This document shows positions 1 to 15,807 of a stretch of 64,000 bases of DNA, piece after piece. Within the stretch, counting starts at the first letter, position 1. Each line of letters starts with the position of its first letter. The DNA comes from Delphinus delphis. Its lineage: Eukaryota; Chordata; Mammalia; Artiodactyla; Delphinidae. Under the pieces are notes generated by a model that was given only the letters and a program-made list of their open reading frames with translations, did no database searches and was not told where the DNA came from. The translations under genes were made by a program, and so were the position numbers. The stretch is taken from positions 73,062,466 through 73,126,465 of the forward strand of contig NC_082695.1 of NCBI RefSeq assembly GCF_949987515.2, in the 5' to 3' direction.

Positions 1-59
1 TAGTGGAGACTCTCATTTCTTAACCGGTTTGCTACAGACTTGCGCTCCAGACTTCAGCC

Positions 60-490
60 CCTGAAAAGTCCTCATTGACATCCCGTTGCCCTCAGGCTGT
101 TCTTACAGGGTCCTCCTCACCCTGCCTCTTGCCAGCCACAGTCAGAAACGTAGAGCGGTCTGATCATGCATAGCTGTTTTCTGATTACTTTCTCTTCTTC
201 TTGGCCCCATGGATGTGCTAACCCCCAATCCCCCCCCCAAAAAAAAAAATAAAGCCAGAACGTGCCCCTTCCCCTGGTAACCTTCCGATGTCACCCTACT
301 ATCCCTTCCTCTGGGAGCACCGGACGTCTTCTGTCCCCGTCTCTCTGAGAGCCCTGTGCCTCCCTGTCAGGACACGGAGCGCATAATACTCTTACTGCCT
401 GTATGAGCAGGGACTGTGGTTTCCTACTCACAGGTCAACCCCTAGCACCTGGCACAAGGTAGGAGCTTTTAATTGAACGAATGACTACAG
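60..490 (+). repeat. L2 LINE remnant (3' part)
   Basis: The segment ending near 490 resembles the degenerate 3' end of mammalian L2: a 'gcagggactgtgg' motif at 410-422, then 'cctagcacctggcacaaggtagg' split over 441-463 and a terminal 'gaatgac'-like run. It is highly diverged, so the left boundary is uncertain. Confidence 0.55.
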
Positions 491-2307
491 ATGAGTCACT
501 TCTGAAAGTGGGTACAGACACGTGGTTAGTGAACTGTCCAGGCCTGGATGCAGAGCTCTCAGACGGAAGGCGGCCACAGAACACTCCCCAGCCCTCTCAG
601 GTCAGACAGTGGCCTTTAAAGTGCCTCTAATTTTAGAATGGTCCTTATCCTATTTAAATGTAAACCGTAAACATTTTACTGTTAAAAGCACAAGTTTAAA
701 ATCATGAAGGAATTGCATTAAGACTATAGATGAACTTGTGAGACTCAAAACACTTACTTTAACTCTTTTCAGTACTTCTCTTTCTAAACCACTTTGGCAG
801 TCTCCCATCTTAGCAGTAATTTAATCATATCTTAATGACTCCGGTCATCATTAGTCACTGATGTATATGAATGTAAATGATCAGATGCACTGATCTTAAT
901 TGGCACTGAATTTGATAAATTTATGGGTTTTCTTCTCTTTATTAATTTGTATGTTTCCCATGAAAGTCAAATGAAGAATATATATGTGAAATTAATGACT
1001 GAAGAAAATTGAAATAGCCACTTTTTAAATTTTTTCCCTGCCTCTAATAAAATCATGTTTCTGTTTTAATTTGCCAGCTCAGACATATTTTTAAATGTTC
1101 AACTTCCTATTAGTGACCGTTTACACTTCCTGTCAGTTTCAGCAGCCCTCTCGTTCAATTGCTTATTTAAGGGCAAAAGGCCTCCCTTGTATGAACATTT
1201 TCATTTTATCACTAAAGACCATAAAAAAGCCCAGGGTTGGAATTTCAGAATCAGAGATATCTTTCTTCTTTATGCTATTTAGTTGTTTCTGGTTCACACT
1301 GATTACTAATTATTCAAGCATGTTGGATAAGGAGGATTAGCATAATTGATTTTAAATGCCCCTTTTAAAAAAAATAAGTCCTTCCAGAAAAATGGAATTT
1401 TTATATACTTCTGATAGAAAATGCAAACATAGCAATATTAAAGCCTTATTCTTTTCAACCTCTCTGAAATCCCTGTAACAATTCAAGTGTGTGTTATAAC
1501 CCGGAACACACATTCGGTATTGACTAAGTGACACCTGACATTTCAAGTGAAGATTTAAAATTTTGATGCAACTTTTCTATATACAATATTTTAAAGTAAG
1601 GCCAGTCATTATAAAGTGAAATTGAATGTCCTATAAAAATCACGGCAGCAGTATAAAATCACAAAGACAATATTATATTTTCTAACATATCCAAGAGAGT
1701 GTTTTTTTTTATCATCCTGTTTTGGTGGTTTCAGAAATTGTGTTAGTATACTTGTGTGTCCCTTGATTTTAATTAGTTTCTCTATGGCCTTATGCGATTT
1801 TTTTCTGAGGAGTCCTGCTTAACATAACTATTTTTAGTCCAGTTATAGTTTAATACAACTATAAAGTATGCAAAATGTATATTTCTGTTAGGTTTTAAAA
1901 ATTTGTATATTGGGCAGTAAAACTTCATTCAGATCTTAATAACAAGGGGTTTTCTTTTAATGTGGATTAAAGAAAGCTAACCTTCATACTGTCCCTTTAC
2001 CAGTAAAGCTAAAAAATGTAAAGCTCTTTGGTGGCAATATTCAGACTCTCTTGGAAACTGGCATTAAAGAGTCACCTGTTCATTTGCAAACAGTGCTGCT
2101 TGTTGCAGACTGTTCGCTGTTACAGGGGCCCAGCATGTTCTTTGGGGGGTATATAGGAAAAGAGTATAAGTTAGCTTGAGAGTCATTAGAATGTTTTAAA
2201 ACCTGTGTTTTAGGAAGAGTCTATAATGAGGGTCCTTGATTAATACTGGATTTCATTTAGTCTGAAATAATGTTTTCAAATATTTTGAAATATTAATTTG
2301 CAGTGTC

Positions 2308-2514
2308 TTTTTTTTTTTTTTTGCGGCACGCGGGCCTCTCACTGTTGCGGCCCCTCCCGTTGCGGAGCACAGGCTCCGGACACGCAGGCTCAGCGGCCGT
2401 GGCTCACGGGCCCAGCCGCTCCGCGGCATGTGGGATCTTCCCGGACCGGGGCACGAACCCGCGTCCCCTGCATCGGCAGGCGGACCCTCAACCACTGCGC
2501 CACCAGGGAAGCCC
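2308..2514 (-). mobile_element. CHR-type tRNA-derived SINE, antisense
   Basis: A poly-T run at 2308-2322 (the inverted A tail) is followed by the antisense body, ending in 'caccagggaagccc', the reverse complement of the tRNA-like SINE head. Flanking near-duplicates 2299-2307 (tgcagtgtc) and 2515-2523 (tgcagcgtc) are a target-site duplication with one mismatch. The SINE is non-autonomous, Pol III-derived and probably mobilised by L1. Short open frames across it on both strands are repeat sequence, not genes. Confidence 0.9.
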
Positions 2515-3390
2515 TGCAGCGTCATTTTTTAACTGAATATGGCGTCTTATTGAAAGAGTCTGTAAGCGTTTTCTCTGAAAAACATTTTGACATTTAAACT
2601 TCTACTCTGAAAGCCTCCAAGTAGTATTTCTCCCAAAGGAGAATTGCCTGTAATTTAGTGCAAAAGTTTTCAAGATTGACTCAATGCTTTTCACATCCTG
2701 AATTAAGAGAGTTACATGACGCCCCACCCTGCCACCCCCCCCAAAAAAAGAGACTATAAAGTTGCAGCATTCCTCAAATCCAAGTTGATTTGGGAGGTTA
2801 TTGCCTGATGTTTGTGGATTTTAAAAAGGAGTTTAATGGGGAGAAATGCAGTGTCATGCATCTGAGAGTCTGTCAAAATGAGATCCTCAGAGGCCAAAAA
2901 AGTTCACGTTGGGTCAGGAGCATTTCCCTCCAGACCCCAGCTTTGAGTTTATACTATTTGTACTCTTGGTTAATTGTTGGTGACCAAAAGTTGTGGCCCT
3001 GTCATTGCTGGACTCCTAGAGAGGGGTCACCACGGACTGGCCATGAGTGTGAGCTTACCTGTCACCTCACCTTAAAGAGGCCTCCCTTGTCACTGGGGCA
3101 GATGGATGGAGGACTTTGATGTCTCTTCTTTCTTAAACACTAAAGTACATGCTGCAGTATATGCCTGAAAGATACTCAATAATATTGGGACAGATGCATT
3201 TAAAGACTGTATTTCAATGAAAGGGACCTAGGAGAATGCTTTAGCCAAGAGGTGGTGGCAGATTCTCCTGCTGAACGGCCAGCTGATGGTCAGTGTTGCG
3301 CGAGAGAGCACTGACACTGTATTAGGCATCAGGCCCTTGGTGGGTGCTGGCTGGTGTTGAAGGGCCAGGTGTCAGTACCGGTTCTCCTGA

Positions 3391-4702
<1,312 letters not shown>

Positions 4703-4879
4703 CCTTGGGAGACCATTTCGGAAGAAGTGAGCATCAGTGGAGACTCCCTCAGCCTGGTGCTGCCTCCACCACCAGCCTCGCCTGTGTCTCGGACCAGCCC
4801 CCAGGAGCTGTCTGAGGAACTGAGCAGACGGCTTCAGATCACTCCGGACTCCAACGGGGAGCAGTTTGGTTCTTTGATT
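4703..4879 (+). CDS. NEDD4L: NEDD4L exon: proline/serine-rich linker
   Basis: Exon of 177 bases, 59 whole codons (human 272-330), with acceptor AG 4701-4702 and a consensus donor gtaagt at 4880. It starts PWETISEEV, contains a Pro run ([10 protein letters not shown]) and ends NGEQFGSLI. It lies in the disordered region between WW1 and the first SGK site. The helical-looking [12 protein letters not shown] stretch matches the family closely. From memory about six of 59 residues differ from human, clustered before and after the Pro run. Both boundaries are phase 0, so skipping would keep the frame. Confidence 0.96.
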
Positions 4880-5079
4880 GTAAGTAATAGTGAAAATCTT
4901 TCTTGATGCATAAAAAACCTCAAATCTATGAGTTGTGTTTTATCAGCTTTAACCTTGTAGAATTTCTTTTCCCAGCCAAAGGTTCATAAAGAGTACCTTT
5001 GTCATAAAGGTGGTGTTCGCACTGGGACCTGGGAGACATTGGGTCTCCAGGTTAATCGTCTTACGTCATACTCTGTGTG

Positions 5080-5262
5080 CTTTACCATTCTCGTTTCACA
5101 GATGAAGACGTGATTTTAAGTGACCCATCCAAGACAGGGTTAGAACAGGAGATAGATAGACATCTCCCAAGTCCCAGAGTACCAATCCTTGAGAAAGGTT
5201 GTGAAATTGTGACACTGTCACCGGGGTAGCATTTGAACTTGGGTTCTTAACCATCAGGGAAA
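5080..5262 (-). repeat. MIR SINE remnant, antisense
   Basis: The stretch 'cgtttcacagatgaagacgtg' (5093-5113), then a 'taagtgacccatccaagaca' run and a later 'tttgaacttgggttcttaaccatcag', resembles the reverse complement of MIR. The copy is ancient and diverged, with approximate ends. Confidence 0.6.
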
Positions 5263-6719
5263 TTCATTGTAGACGCTTCAGGTGGGGCTAAGCCCCAATG
5301 AGAACAACAGAATCAGCCATGAAGACCTGTGTCTGACAACACAAAGCTTTGCAGAAAAAGCCCACAGAAAGTTCCTGCTCATGCATAAAACTGAGAAGCA
5401 ATGCAGTCTCAGTGTCTCTTGAGAAATTGAACCTACAGATGTGCTGTAGTAAACGATGGTAGTCCCTCTGCTGCAAATGGCATCTTAGAAAAATAGTCAT
5501 CATTACAGCCATATCAAATGTAAATGAAAAGGACTACATAAAATGTAAAAGCCAGGAAGTACTCACAGAATTGTTACTCCTTCAGTTATGTGTTTTTGCT
5601 TTAAAAGACACCATTGGCCCGTATCATGAGTTGCACTGATTACTCAGTTAATGAGCTTTTGTATAAAAATTCTATGAATGTCCTTCAGAAAGAGAAATAT
5701 CACTGAGACGAAAATTTAGTACTGAAGAGGCAGGGAAAAAAAAGAGTTTGCATATATGGGATATTTGAACTGATAAAACTGTTACTACGGAAACAACATA
5801 AGCAAGGAAGCCATATATTTTAAACATTATAAAAGCAAGTAAGTACTGCCAGAAGCATAGCAGTGGTACACCTTTAGTCTACCAAGTGAAAAGCCATCAT
5901 TTTAGGCAGCACTGATATTAAGCTATCATCTCTTATTATTTGTATAGGGAGCTTCTGCATTAATCTAGGCTCATAAAATATCTTTAGGATCCAAGTGCAA
6001 GTGTCGGAGTTATGTTACGTTCATGTTGAGTCTGGTTCAACTATTAAATAACAGTGCCTAGGAAAGAGAGGAGTAGGGGAGTAGGGGGTTCTTCTCCAGT
6101 TTTGCTTGTCAAGGTCACTCTGTATTCATGGACAACAGCATGAACTTTGACTAAAGGATGAATCCTTCATGCTAACCGTTGTGAAAAGACTTGAAAAGCT
6201 TCCCATTTACTGCTGCAGAGTCTGTCTTTGACCTGACCCCATTCTCCTGATTGCAAAATATTAAAAGCGAGCAGATGCTACAGAGTTGTCCCATGTACCA
6301 ACCTGTTGCTAATTAGACCCCTGCCTTGTGTGTGTGTGACCTGCTGCTGATCTGTGGTCCTTTTTTTTTTTTTAACAATATAGATTAATACAAACAAGTG
6401 AGAGGAACATATTATACATTACACTCTATAGATTCTTTTCTTTTAGTTTAGCCGTACCTATTTTCCTTCATTCCTGTTCTGTACAACTTCTGAACTCCAT
6501 TCAGAAGCTGAAGCTATAAATACCTAACCCTTCAGAAGGAGCCGAAGATTATATTTGAGTTCCCCTGGAAATAGAATCCAACTGATGCTTTGTCATTGGT
6601 CACAGTAGTCAATAAATGTTTAATAACTGCATGTCAGTATCTCTTCCTCTATTCGTGTTCCACTAGAATTTACCCAGAGGTTGCATCTCAAAGCAGAATT
6701 CAGGACTTCTAGCTTCTCT

Positions 6720-6830
6720 TTTCCATTATTAGAGCAGCACTCAAATGTCATCTGTGGAGCCCCCTTTCCTGTTTTGGCCTCTTATGTTTAATGTTATTTC
6801 TATCCCATCTGCTTAAGACACTTGAAAGTG
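6720..6830 (+). repeat. Possible L2 remnant
   Basis: The run 'ctcaaatgtcatctgtggagcc' (6740-6761) followed by 'ccctttcctg' resembles the conserved L2 segment 'caaatgtcacctcc...gaggccttccctg'. It is short and diverged. Confidence 0.35.
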
Positions 6831-7014
6831 ACAGTGGAAGATACTTGACTCCTTAAAAGATTACTCTCATTACCCCGAAAAGATGGTGTTTCATTTAATT
6901 ATACCTTCTAATATTAAAGAGCAGTGACTAGGCTTGAGTGATATATTTTTTAATCCAGTGCAACTCGTTTCTCAGAATATGTGTCCCTGATGCTCCGCGT
7001 CCTTTCCTCCCCTT

Positions 7015-7020
7015 CAGCAG
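7015..7020 (+). promoter_or_regulatory. NEDD4L: NAGNAG tandem splice acceptor
   Basis: The 3' splice site reads cttCAGCAG. AG at 7016-7017 gives an exon beginning with a Gln codon; AG at 7019-7020 removes exactly that codon. Both triplets are CAG, the arrangement most often used alternatively. Human NEDD4L as I remember it includes the Gln. Confidence 0.6.
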
Positions 7021-7092
7021 AGAGAGCCTTCCTCGAGGTTGAGGTCCTGCAGTGTCACCGACGCAGTCGCAGAGCAGGCTCATCTGCCTCCG
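7018..7092 (+). CDS. NEDD4L: NEDD4L exon with SGK1/PKA site Ser342
   Basis: Exon of 75 bases, 25 codons (human 331-355): [13 protein letters not shown] through EQAHLPP. It contains RLRSCS, a perfect RxRxxS basophilic-kinase site; the acceptor serine codon AGT is 7051-7053 and counts as human Ser342. In the family, SGK1, PKA and Akt phosphorylate this residue, and 14-3-3 binding then blocks ligase-substrate contact. The acceptor is a tandem CAGCAG (7015-7020); use of the second AG would drop Gln331. The donor is gtaacc at 7093. Both ends are phase 0. One residue (G to A before HLPP) differs from human by memory. Confidence 0.95.
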
Positions 7093-8638
7093 GTAACCCA
7101 TGCTCATTTCCAGCCGTGAATTGGCTCTTTGGGCTTTTATTTAAAATCATCTGGGCTACTGAGGAAGAGTTTTTCCTGTGCCAATCCATTTACCGTCTAC
7201 GTAAGACATTAAAATGTCCTAGCAAATTGCCCAAGGAGAGTGAATTTCCAATACGAAGAGTTGTCCTTGTCACCAAAGTCTCTGAAACGCTAAAAACTCC
7301 ATTGTTTTGCTTTTCCATTCCAAATTAATACCAATTCTGATGTGCTTACTTGACCTAAACATTAACAATTCCCTGTTTAAAAAACTTCATTTGGTCCCTG
7401 AAGCTGTGTTTGAGTGACCTATATCTCAAGAACATAGGAAGAACTCTTCTGGGTGGGCAGCAAGAAGTCCTTTCCATTACTAATGCTCTTAACCCACAAA
7501 GCCTCTGTCCCTTCTCTTTAAAGCCATCTCTGCTGACTCAAGAGTTGGCTATAATTTGTTCCCACTTTCCCACAGTTTTCATAACTAGCAGGAAATATAG
7601 AAGTGTAAAGGGTATTTAATAATATAGGACATAAATAAAAATGAATATTCTGATTGGAAAGCAGGCCAGAACTGCTTTGGGAGATGTTTAATAAACACGT
7701 TAAAAGTAAATTTTATGTAAATTTGTATTACGACAAATCCTTGATCATTGGTAGCGCTTGTTTATTGCATATGAAATTGTTTGCATTGAAATGATCACTG
7801 TTTATTGCATATAAAGTTGAAGAAGGGAAAGAAAGATTGCACTTAACAGTTTCTGCAATCATAGTGTCTTCCCTATTGTGTACATTTTTGCTCAACTTCA
7901 AAGGACCTTTTTTGCCTAGGCTTTAAGTCTTTTATGTTTACAGAATGAATAGGACATTAGTCAACTGAGTAATCAACCTAATAGATGCAGTTGTGACATT
8001 CATGGAAAGGGCTGGTAGGTCAGAAGCTTGACAAGAGCATCCTTTCTGGGATCCTTTCAGGCCTCCCCCAAAACAGAACAGTCAGCTGTGATGGACTAGT
8101 GGGATACTCTTCAGATGATGCTGTGATTTTCCTTGATGAATTAATGGTGCTTTCTCTCCTTTTCCAAAATCAGTGTCAGTTTTATTGGCCAAAAGAGCTC
8201 ACTTCCCTGAAAACTGATGATTCTTCCCTCTTTCCTTGTGCTCCGTGAAGCTGTGAACTCACTGATCACCAGTGGCCTCTTACTTGAATCTCTGAGTTTG
8301 ACAGATTTAATAATCTGCTAATTATTTAACAGTGGGGGCACGATAGTGGTGCTTTCCATTTTTTTTCCATGAGACATCTCACATTGTTGAAGTTGTCAAT
8401 CCATCGCTTACCCAGGTCAGGGCTGCAACCTGAGCCTTCTCTGGCTGGGAGGGTCATCGTGTTCCTCTTTTCCTTCTGGTCATCAGTGGTTGCTCAACTT
8501 TATTTGGACCGGGTGGATTGCACAGATTTTGATTCATGTCACCTGCCTTACTGGCTGCACCAGCACTGATTCCTGATTCAATAAGCAATGGGTGGTCTCC
8601 CGAAATGCATTTCACTGATGTAAATTATCATTTAACAG
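7093..8638 (+). other. NEDD4L: Intron between the two upstream SGK-site exons
   Basis: GT-AG intron of 1.55 kb with AT-rich unique sequence. I see no transposon of recent age, RNA gene or coding segment. A repeat of the phrase 'tttattgcatat' occurs near 7761 and 7801 without wider duplication. Confidence 0.8.
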
Positions 8639-8698
8639 CCCAGTGCCCCAGCTGGGAGAGCACGTTCATCAACTGTCACGGGTGGTGAGGCACCAACG
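8639..8698 (+). CDS. NEDD4L: NEDD4L 20-codon alternative exon with Thr367 site
   Basis: A small exon of exactly 60 bases (human 356-375) that is easy to miss. The acceptor is tttaacag ending 8638 and the donor gtaatg starts at 8699. It encodes PSAPAGRARSSTVTGGEAPT. RARSST is an RxRxxT kinase site; the ACT codon at 8672-8674 counts as human Thr367, the second SGK site. Human isoforms of 975 and 955 residues differ by 20 residues, matching inclusion or skipping of this exon, so I infer it is a cassette exon here too. Both ends are phase 0. One residue (E to A) differs from human by memory. Its pyrimidine tract is weak, consistent with regulated inclusion. Confidence 0.93.
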
Positions 8699-10414
8699 GT
8701 AATGATACCCTCGTTCAGACATGAATGGCAAAACTGGGGGTTGGTTTTAATATTTTGGGTCATGGTGAATATACACTTTTTTCTTCTTTTTTTGATAAGA
8801 GCAGCTTCTTATGTGCCACAGAGCTGCATGCTTCTTATTTTAAACCTCTCACTTTCACATTGTTTGAAGGTACCGGGTAAAACGAATTGATTTTCAGTCC
8901 CGTATAGTTTTATGAGGAATACTGTCAAGCTTTGTTTAAAGTGCATTTTAATCTGATCATTTAGAGTCTGTTTCTGCCTTTTAGTGTTTGTACTCCTGAT
9001 AAGCTTTTCCCGTGTGTTTAGAAGACTTGGGTAAAATATTTTGGTTGGAGGAGAATCAAGGAAGCCACAGGAATTGCATGCAATTATACATGTGAATTTT
9101 CAGTTATACATTTCCCGTACCACGTTTCAAAGGCTGGGTTGGATTTTTTGTATCACAAGCGTGAACCAGTGACCTTTCTCTGCTACCAGGGGCCCCTACT
9201 CACAGGTTCACAGGTATGAACAAGTGTTCATATAATTTAGGAGCAGAGAGGAAAGAGTATAATTAAGAAATTGAAAAGATCTAGAAAAATGGTGTTTTTA
9301 AGCCAAGTATCTGTTATTCTTATTACTCATTATTTTAAGTAATTTCTACTATTCATGTTTGTGGGTAACTTGGATGACTGTATACTAAGTTGCCTGTTTT
9401 CTCCTTGATCCCTAAAGACAGGCTAGTTGATAGTTTATGCTTGGAGCTGCTATAGCTATTTGAAGAATTTTCCTTACTGTTTTACCTTTGTATGTTTGTT
9501 GTAACTGCTTATTACTCGAGAACACCTTTAAATACATATACGATTGCTAATTCCTGTAGGATGTTGATTTAAAGGAACAATTTGGTTACATTGTTAGGAT
9601 TTACTGCTCAGCATTGTACACTGGAAAATCGAAGTGGCAGTCCGCAAAAATCAACCCAGTTTAAAGTATTGAGCTGCAGTGAAGGGCATGTGTTGGGTGG
9701 GCCAGGCTCAGCCTCCAGTAGAATTCAAGAAAGTTCAGATAAGCTCGTATATTTCCTATTGTGCGCTAGTAATTTCCATGGGAGTAGAGCTGGGAGGCGG
9801 AAAGATCACTTCATGAAATGATTTTAATAGAGTGCAGGGCTGCTGAGCATCTACTATCATTTTTGCATTTTGTTGGCCTTGGAAGCTGACGTGAGTGTTG
9901 GAGTGAGAGCTGATGATATTAAATGACAGGGTAAACTGAATTATGATCGTCCTGGGATCCATGGTCAGAATCACCTGGCAGGACGAAGTGATCCATGTGA
10001 ATGAGCTCCCCGTGGCCCTGCCACTGTGCTTTTCTTCTTGCCTGTGCTCTCTCCCTCCCCCAGCAATGAATTAAAAATAGGAATTTGGTTTTGTTTTCTA
10101 TTTTCAATGCCTGGGTAGTAATATTTCCTAAATGTTTTATCTACTCTCATGCTTTCTACGTACCTGGTCATCTTTCGCCTGGAATAAGCAAACCTTATGG
10201 CTGCATTAGAAATTATCACGTCTATTTCTTTTGCACCCTCACCATCCCTCGTGACGAATAGCCTTTACTTTTGCTTTTCCAATTCCATCTCCTTCCCTGT
10301 CAGCCGCAACACTGAAGTGGGCTGTGTCATCCTGGAGCTACCCTGGGACTCCCCATCCCACTCCTTCCTCTGTGCTCTCGTAAACATACACGTGGATGCA
10401 TGCGTGCGCACATG

Positions 10415-10418
10415 CGCG

Positions 10419-10449
<31 letters not shown>

Positions 10450-10450
10450 A
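10415..10450. repeat. Compound (CG)n(CA)n microsatellite
   Basis: Alternating purine-pyrimidine tract: a short GC alternation (gcgcgcgcgcgc) runs directly into CA dinucleotides ending about 10450. Such tracts can adopt Z-DNA and vary in length between individuals. Confidence 0.95.
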
Positions 10451-12994
10451 AGTGGGATCTCATATACGTATTAGTTATCAACTTGATGTTATTCACTTGT
10501 GGTCATTTTTTCGGGACATACTAATTATTACATAGTAGTCAGTGATGCGAGTGCACCGCAGTTTATATAATTTTCCCACATGGATGAACATTCAGCCTCC
10601 ACGCCCTGGGCACTGCTCGCCATGTGGCTTTATTAACCATCCTGGTGTTGCTCTCTTTCCATGGTAGTGCTTTTATTTCTACGGTATAATGAACAAGCCC
10701 TGATTCTTATCTGCGGAGGCGCAACCCTTTGACGTATGACAAATAAATACGCACTGGTGCCACTTTCCAGGTGGCTAAGCATGAGCCCTCTCTGTGAGAG
10801 AAAATGAGAGGCATAGCACAGTTTGGGGGTTTTGCTATATATACCCTAATAATACACTGAGGTAAGAGTGTGGCAGGGTTTGCGTGAATCTTGGAGAATC
10901 TCTGATAGCGCCAAACATTTATCATCTTTAAAGGCATTTTGAAACTGTTACAGCTCCAATGTAATTGAGTTCTTCATTCTAATGAAATAAATGGAGCTAC
11001 CATGAAGCTGCAGTTAAATGGCTCCTTGGCTTTGTGAAACACGGCGGTAGAATTCAGATGAAAAGCTGTGAAGTGTTAAATTAAGCTGACTGGCCGTTTT
11101 CTAACTTGTCTCCTGATTAATTCACATGTTCTCGAGGTGGTAAGGAACGCACGTGTGCAGAAGCGCGCGCACTCCACGCACACCGCAGGAGAAGGCTGAC
11201 GTTGGCTCCAGGGCTGCGCCCCTGCCATGGTCTGTGCCCCTGCCGTGGTCTGTTCGTAGAAGCTGAGCCCCACCCCCTCCCCAGCTGTGGGAGGTGGTGT
11301 TTTGAGTCACAGATGGAATCATCAGCACAGGCTGTTCTTCATGGACACTTGGAAAGAACCCTATAAAGAACCATTTTAATAACACCATCTTGCGTAAATG
11401 GAACTAGATCGTAGGTTGCCAATTCAATTCTCAATAGAAGGTAGAAGGAACATTTTAATCAAATTCAGTGTTCTCTACAACACTCCTAGTTTTCCATAAA
11501 CTGATTAGCCCTATTAACTGTGGATCTATGAAAGTAACCTGGTTGCTGGAATACTCTGCTGGAACTCAGTCCTGAGATTATCCATGACACATCCCAGTTA
11601 TTTTAGTTTATTAGCTTCCTTGTAAATATCCTTTCCAGGGATACTGTAGCTGTAAAACTATCCTTAAGGTTTCCAAAATGGAGTTTTCTAAGGGCACATC
11701 TAACTGCCTCTCTGCAGAAAATAATTCAACGGGGAGGCCGAGAAGCAGCATTTAGTATTTGGTATTCCATTCAGCCAAAACATTTTTGGTCCTCATATAA
11801 ACAAACAGTATGTCAAGGCTTGATAGCATGTACTTGGCCCAAAATACTAATCAACCACTAACTTAGGTTACAGAGTCCACTGGGTCAGCAGAATCCATTG
11901 CTGCAGTGCCCAGATAAAAAGTAGCCTGGAAATAGCTCCTTTGTGTTGGTGTCACAGCGAGAGGAGGAGGGTGGAAACAGCTTTCAGCTGTAGACAGATT
12001 CATCTGTCTTTAATACTCATGGAAGGATCAGGTCTGCATGTTGATGTTTCTTCCACTCTTGTTGTATCCCCACAGCTAGATCCAGGACTCTACGTACTCA
12101 GAGTCTTGGAATTGCCATTCTGGGGCCTTGGGGACTTTATCTGGAATAATGCCAAGGAAATAGTTGCTGCAGTTTTAGCAGAAAGTTGTCTTTCAGATAA
12201 GTACACTTGCCCTGCTGGGTAAATGTGTTTTAGAAATAACCATTAAGGCAGCTGCTTCCTGGTCTGTTTTTCTCTGGAATGTGCTATTTGAGCTCATGAA
12301 GTAAGATATTAAGCCTCGTTGCCTGCAGTCCCCAAATGACATGGCTGCGTCCCTGATCTTGCTTTTCAGTTCAAGGTCTTGCAGTGGACTGGGGGGCCCT
12401 CTTTGCCAAGGTACCTTGTTGGCAGAGAACACGAAAGATGGGATGAGTACAAGGAGAGATTGGGCTAAGAGATTGACATCTTCAGCCTAACAAGAAAACT
12501 GCATCTGGTAAAATGTCTGGACTTTCAGAAGATCCTAATTAGGGAAGACGGTGCCCTAAAAGAAGTGGTTTCCTTTTGTAACCTCACGTAAGAGATTATT
12601 CCTGATGCTTGGCCTCTTGTTTCTTTTACGCTCTCCCAAGAGCCTTGGTAGTCATGGTTGGCTTCTTGTTCCTACCCCCTTCCTTAGAGTAGCAGCCCTT
12701 TCCCAGCTACAGAGCTCATGCGCAGCACCCCCTTGAGGCACCCCTTGAGGCACTGGCCTCAAGCAAACATCCCCTTGCCTCCGTGAGTCTTTGAGACACC
12801 CTGCTTTCCAGCAGCTCTCCACCCCGCCTGCATTTCTCAAACTGCTTCTTACAAGCAAAAGTGTCTCAGGAAGCCTTTTGCAATCTACTTTGAACTATCC
12901 AACCATAGTCACTCTGTACTGCACATGTCTCTAAGCCCAGAAGCTACGTGTGCTCCATTCACCCTTTAAGGAGACAAACTCCATACGGGAGAAC

Positions 12995-13016
12995 GGGGGG
13001 CGGGGAGGGGGGGGGG
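12995..13016. repeat. G-rich tract
   Basis: Near-pure guanine run interrupted by one C and one A: four G runs within about 22 bases. It lies about 130 bases before a TG microsatellite. A G-quadruplex in the coding-strand sense (hence in the pre-mRNA) is possible. Confidence 0.85.
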
Positions 13017-13141
13017 ATACAGCCTCAGTTATCACGCTTCTTTGGAATTCTGGCCTCAGATCGCCAGGTGGCGTCCCGGGCTGGAATAGTTGAGATACTC
13101 TGGTCAGTCACTAGCGTGAAAGCAGGCCTCGTAGAGAGCAG

Positions 13142-13143
<2 letters not shown>

Positions 13144-13174
<31 letters not shown>
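13144..13174. repeat. (TG)n microsatellite
   Basis: About 15 uninterrupted TG units, transcribed as UG repeats in the pre-mRNA about 500 bases before the WW2 exon. UG repeats are known binding sites for TDP-43 and CELF-type splicing regulators. Confidence 0.95.
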
Positions 13175-13177
<3 letters not shown>

Positions 13178-13629
13178 CCGCCCCGTGCCGAAAGCTACGT
13201 AGTGTAAGGGCCCTAAGCTGGTGAAGAATTTAGGAATAGACTAGGAGAGCATCCCTGTGACAGCTAGATTGAGGAAACAATATTCAGGGCATCCCTCTCA
13301 GAGTCGGTAACGTTTAATAATTTGAAATACCTTTTAGGCTCTACGTGGTTTGACAGTAAAATGCAGCAACTAAAACGAATTGTCATATTATTCTCTTTCC
13401 TTATGATCACGTTGGCAGCAACCCTTTATGTTGAAGGCTGCATGGCCTGGAACTGAGTTTTGTAAGATTTTTGACCCTGTGGCTTGTGTGGGAGTTCATT
13501 TCACAGTAGGTTTAACGCTATTGGAAACCTATTGCTGTTTTCCAGGCACTCATGTTTTCGGTACCATTAGAATTAACTCACTTTGTCTAGCACAAATAAT
13601 TCTGGGTACGTATTACTTTATTAAGTTGA

Positions 13630-15807
<2,178 letters not shown>

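Larger units (their letters stand above)
4880..7017 (+). other. NEDD4L: Intron
   Basis: GT-AG intron of 2.1 kb. It holds an antisense MIR remnant (about 5080-5262) and a weak L2-like stretch (about 6720-6830). No other recognisable content. Confidence 0.85.
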
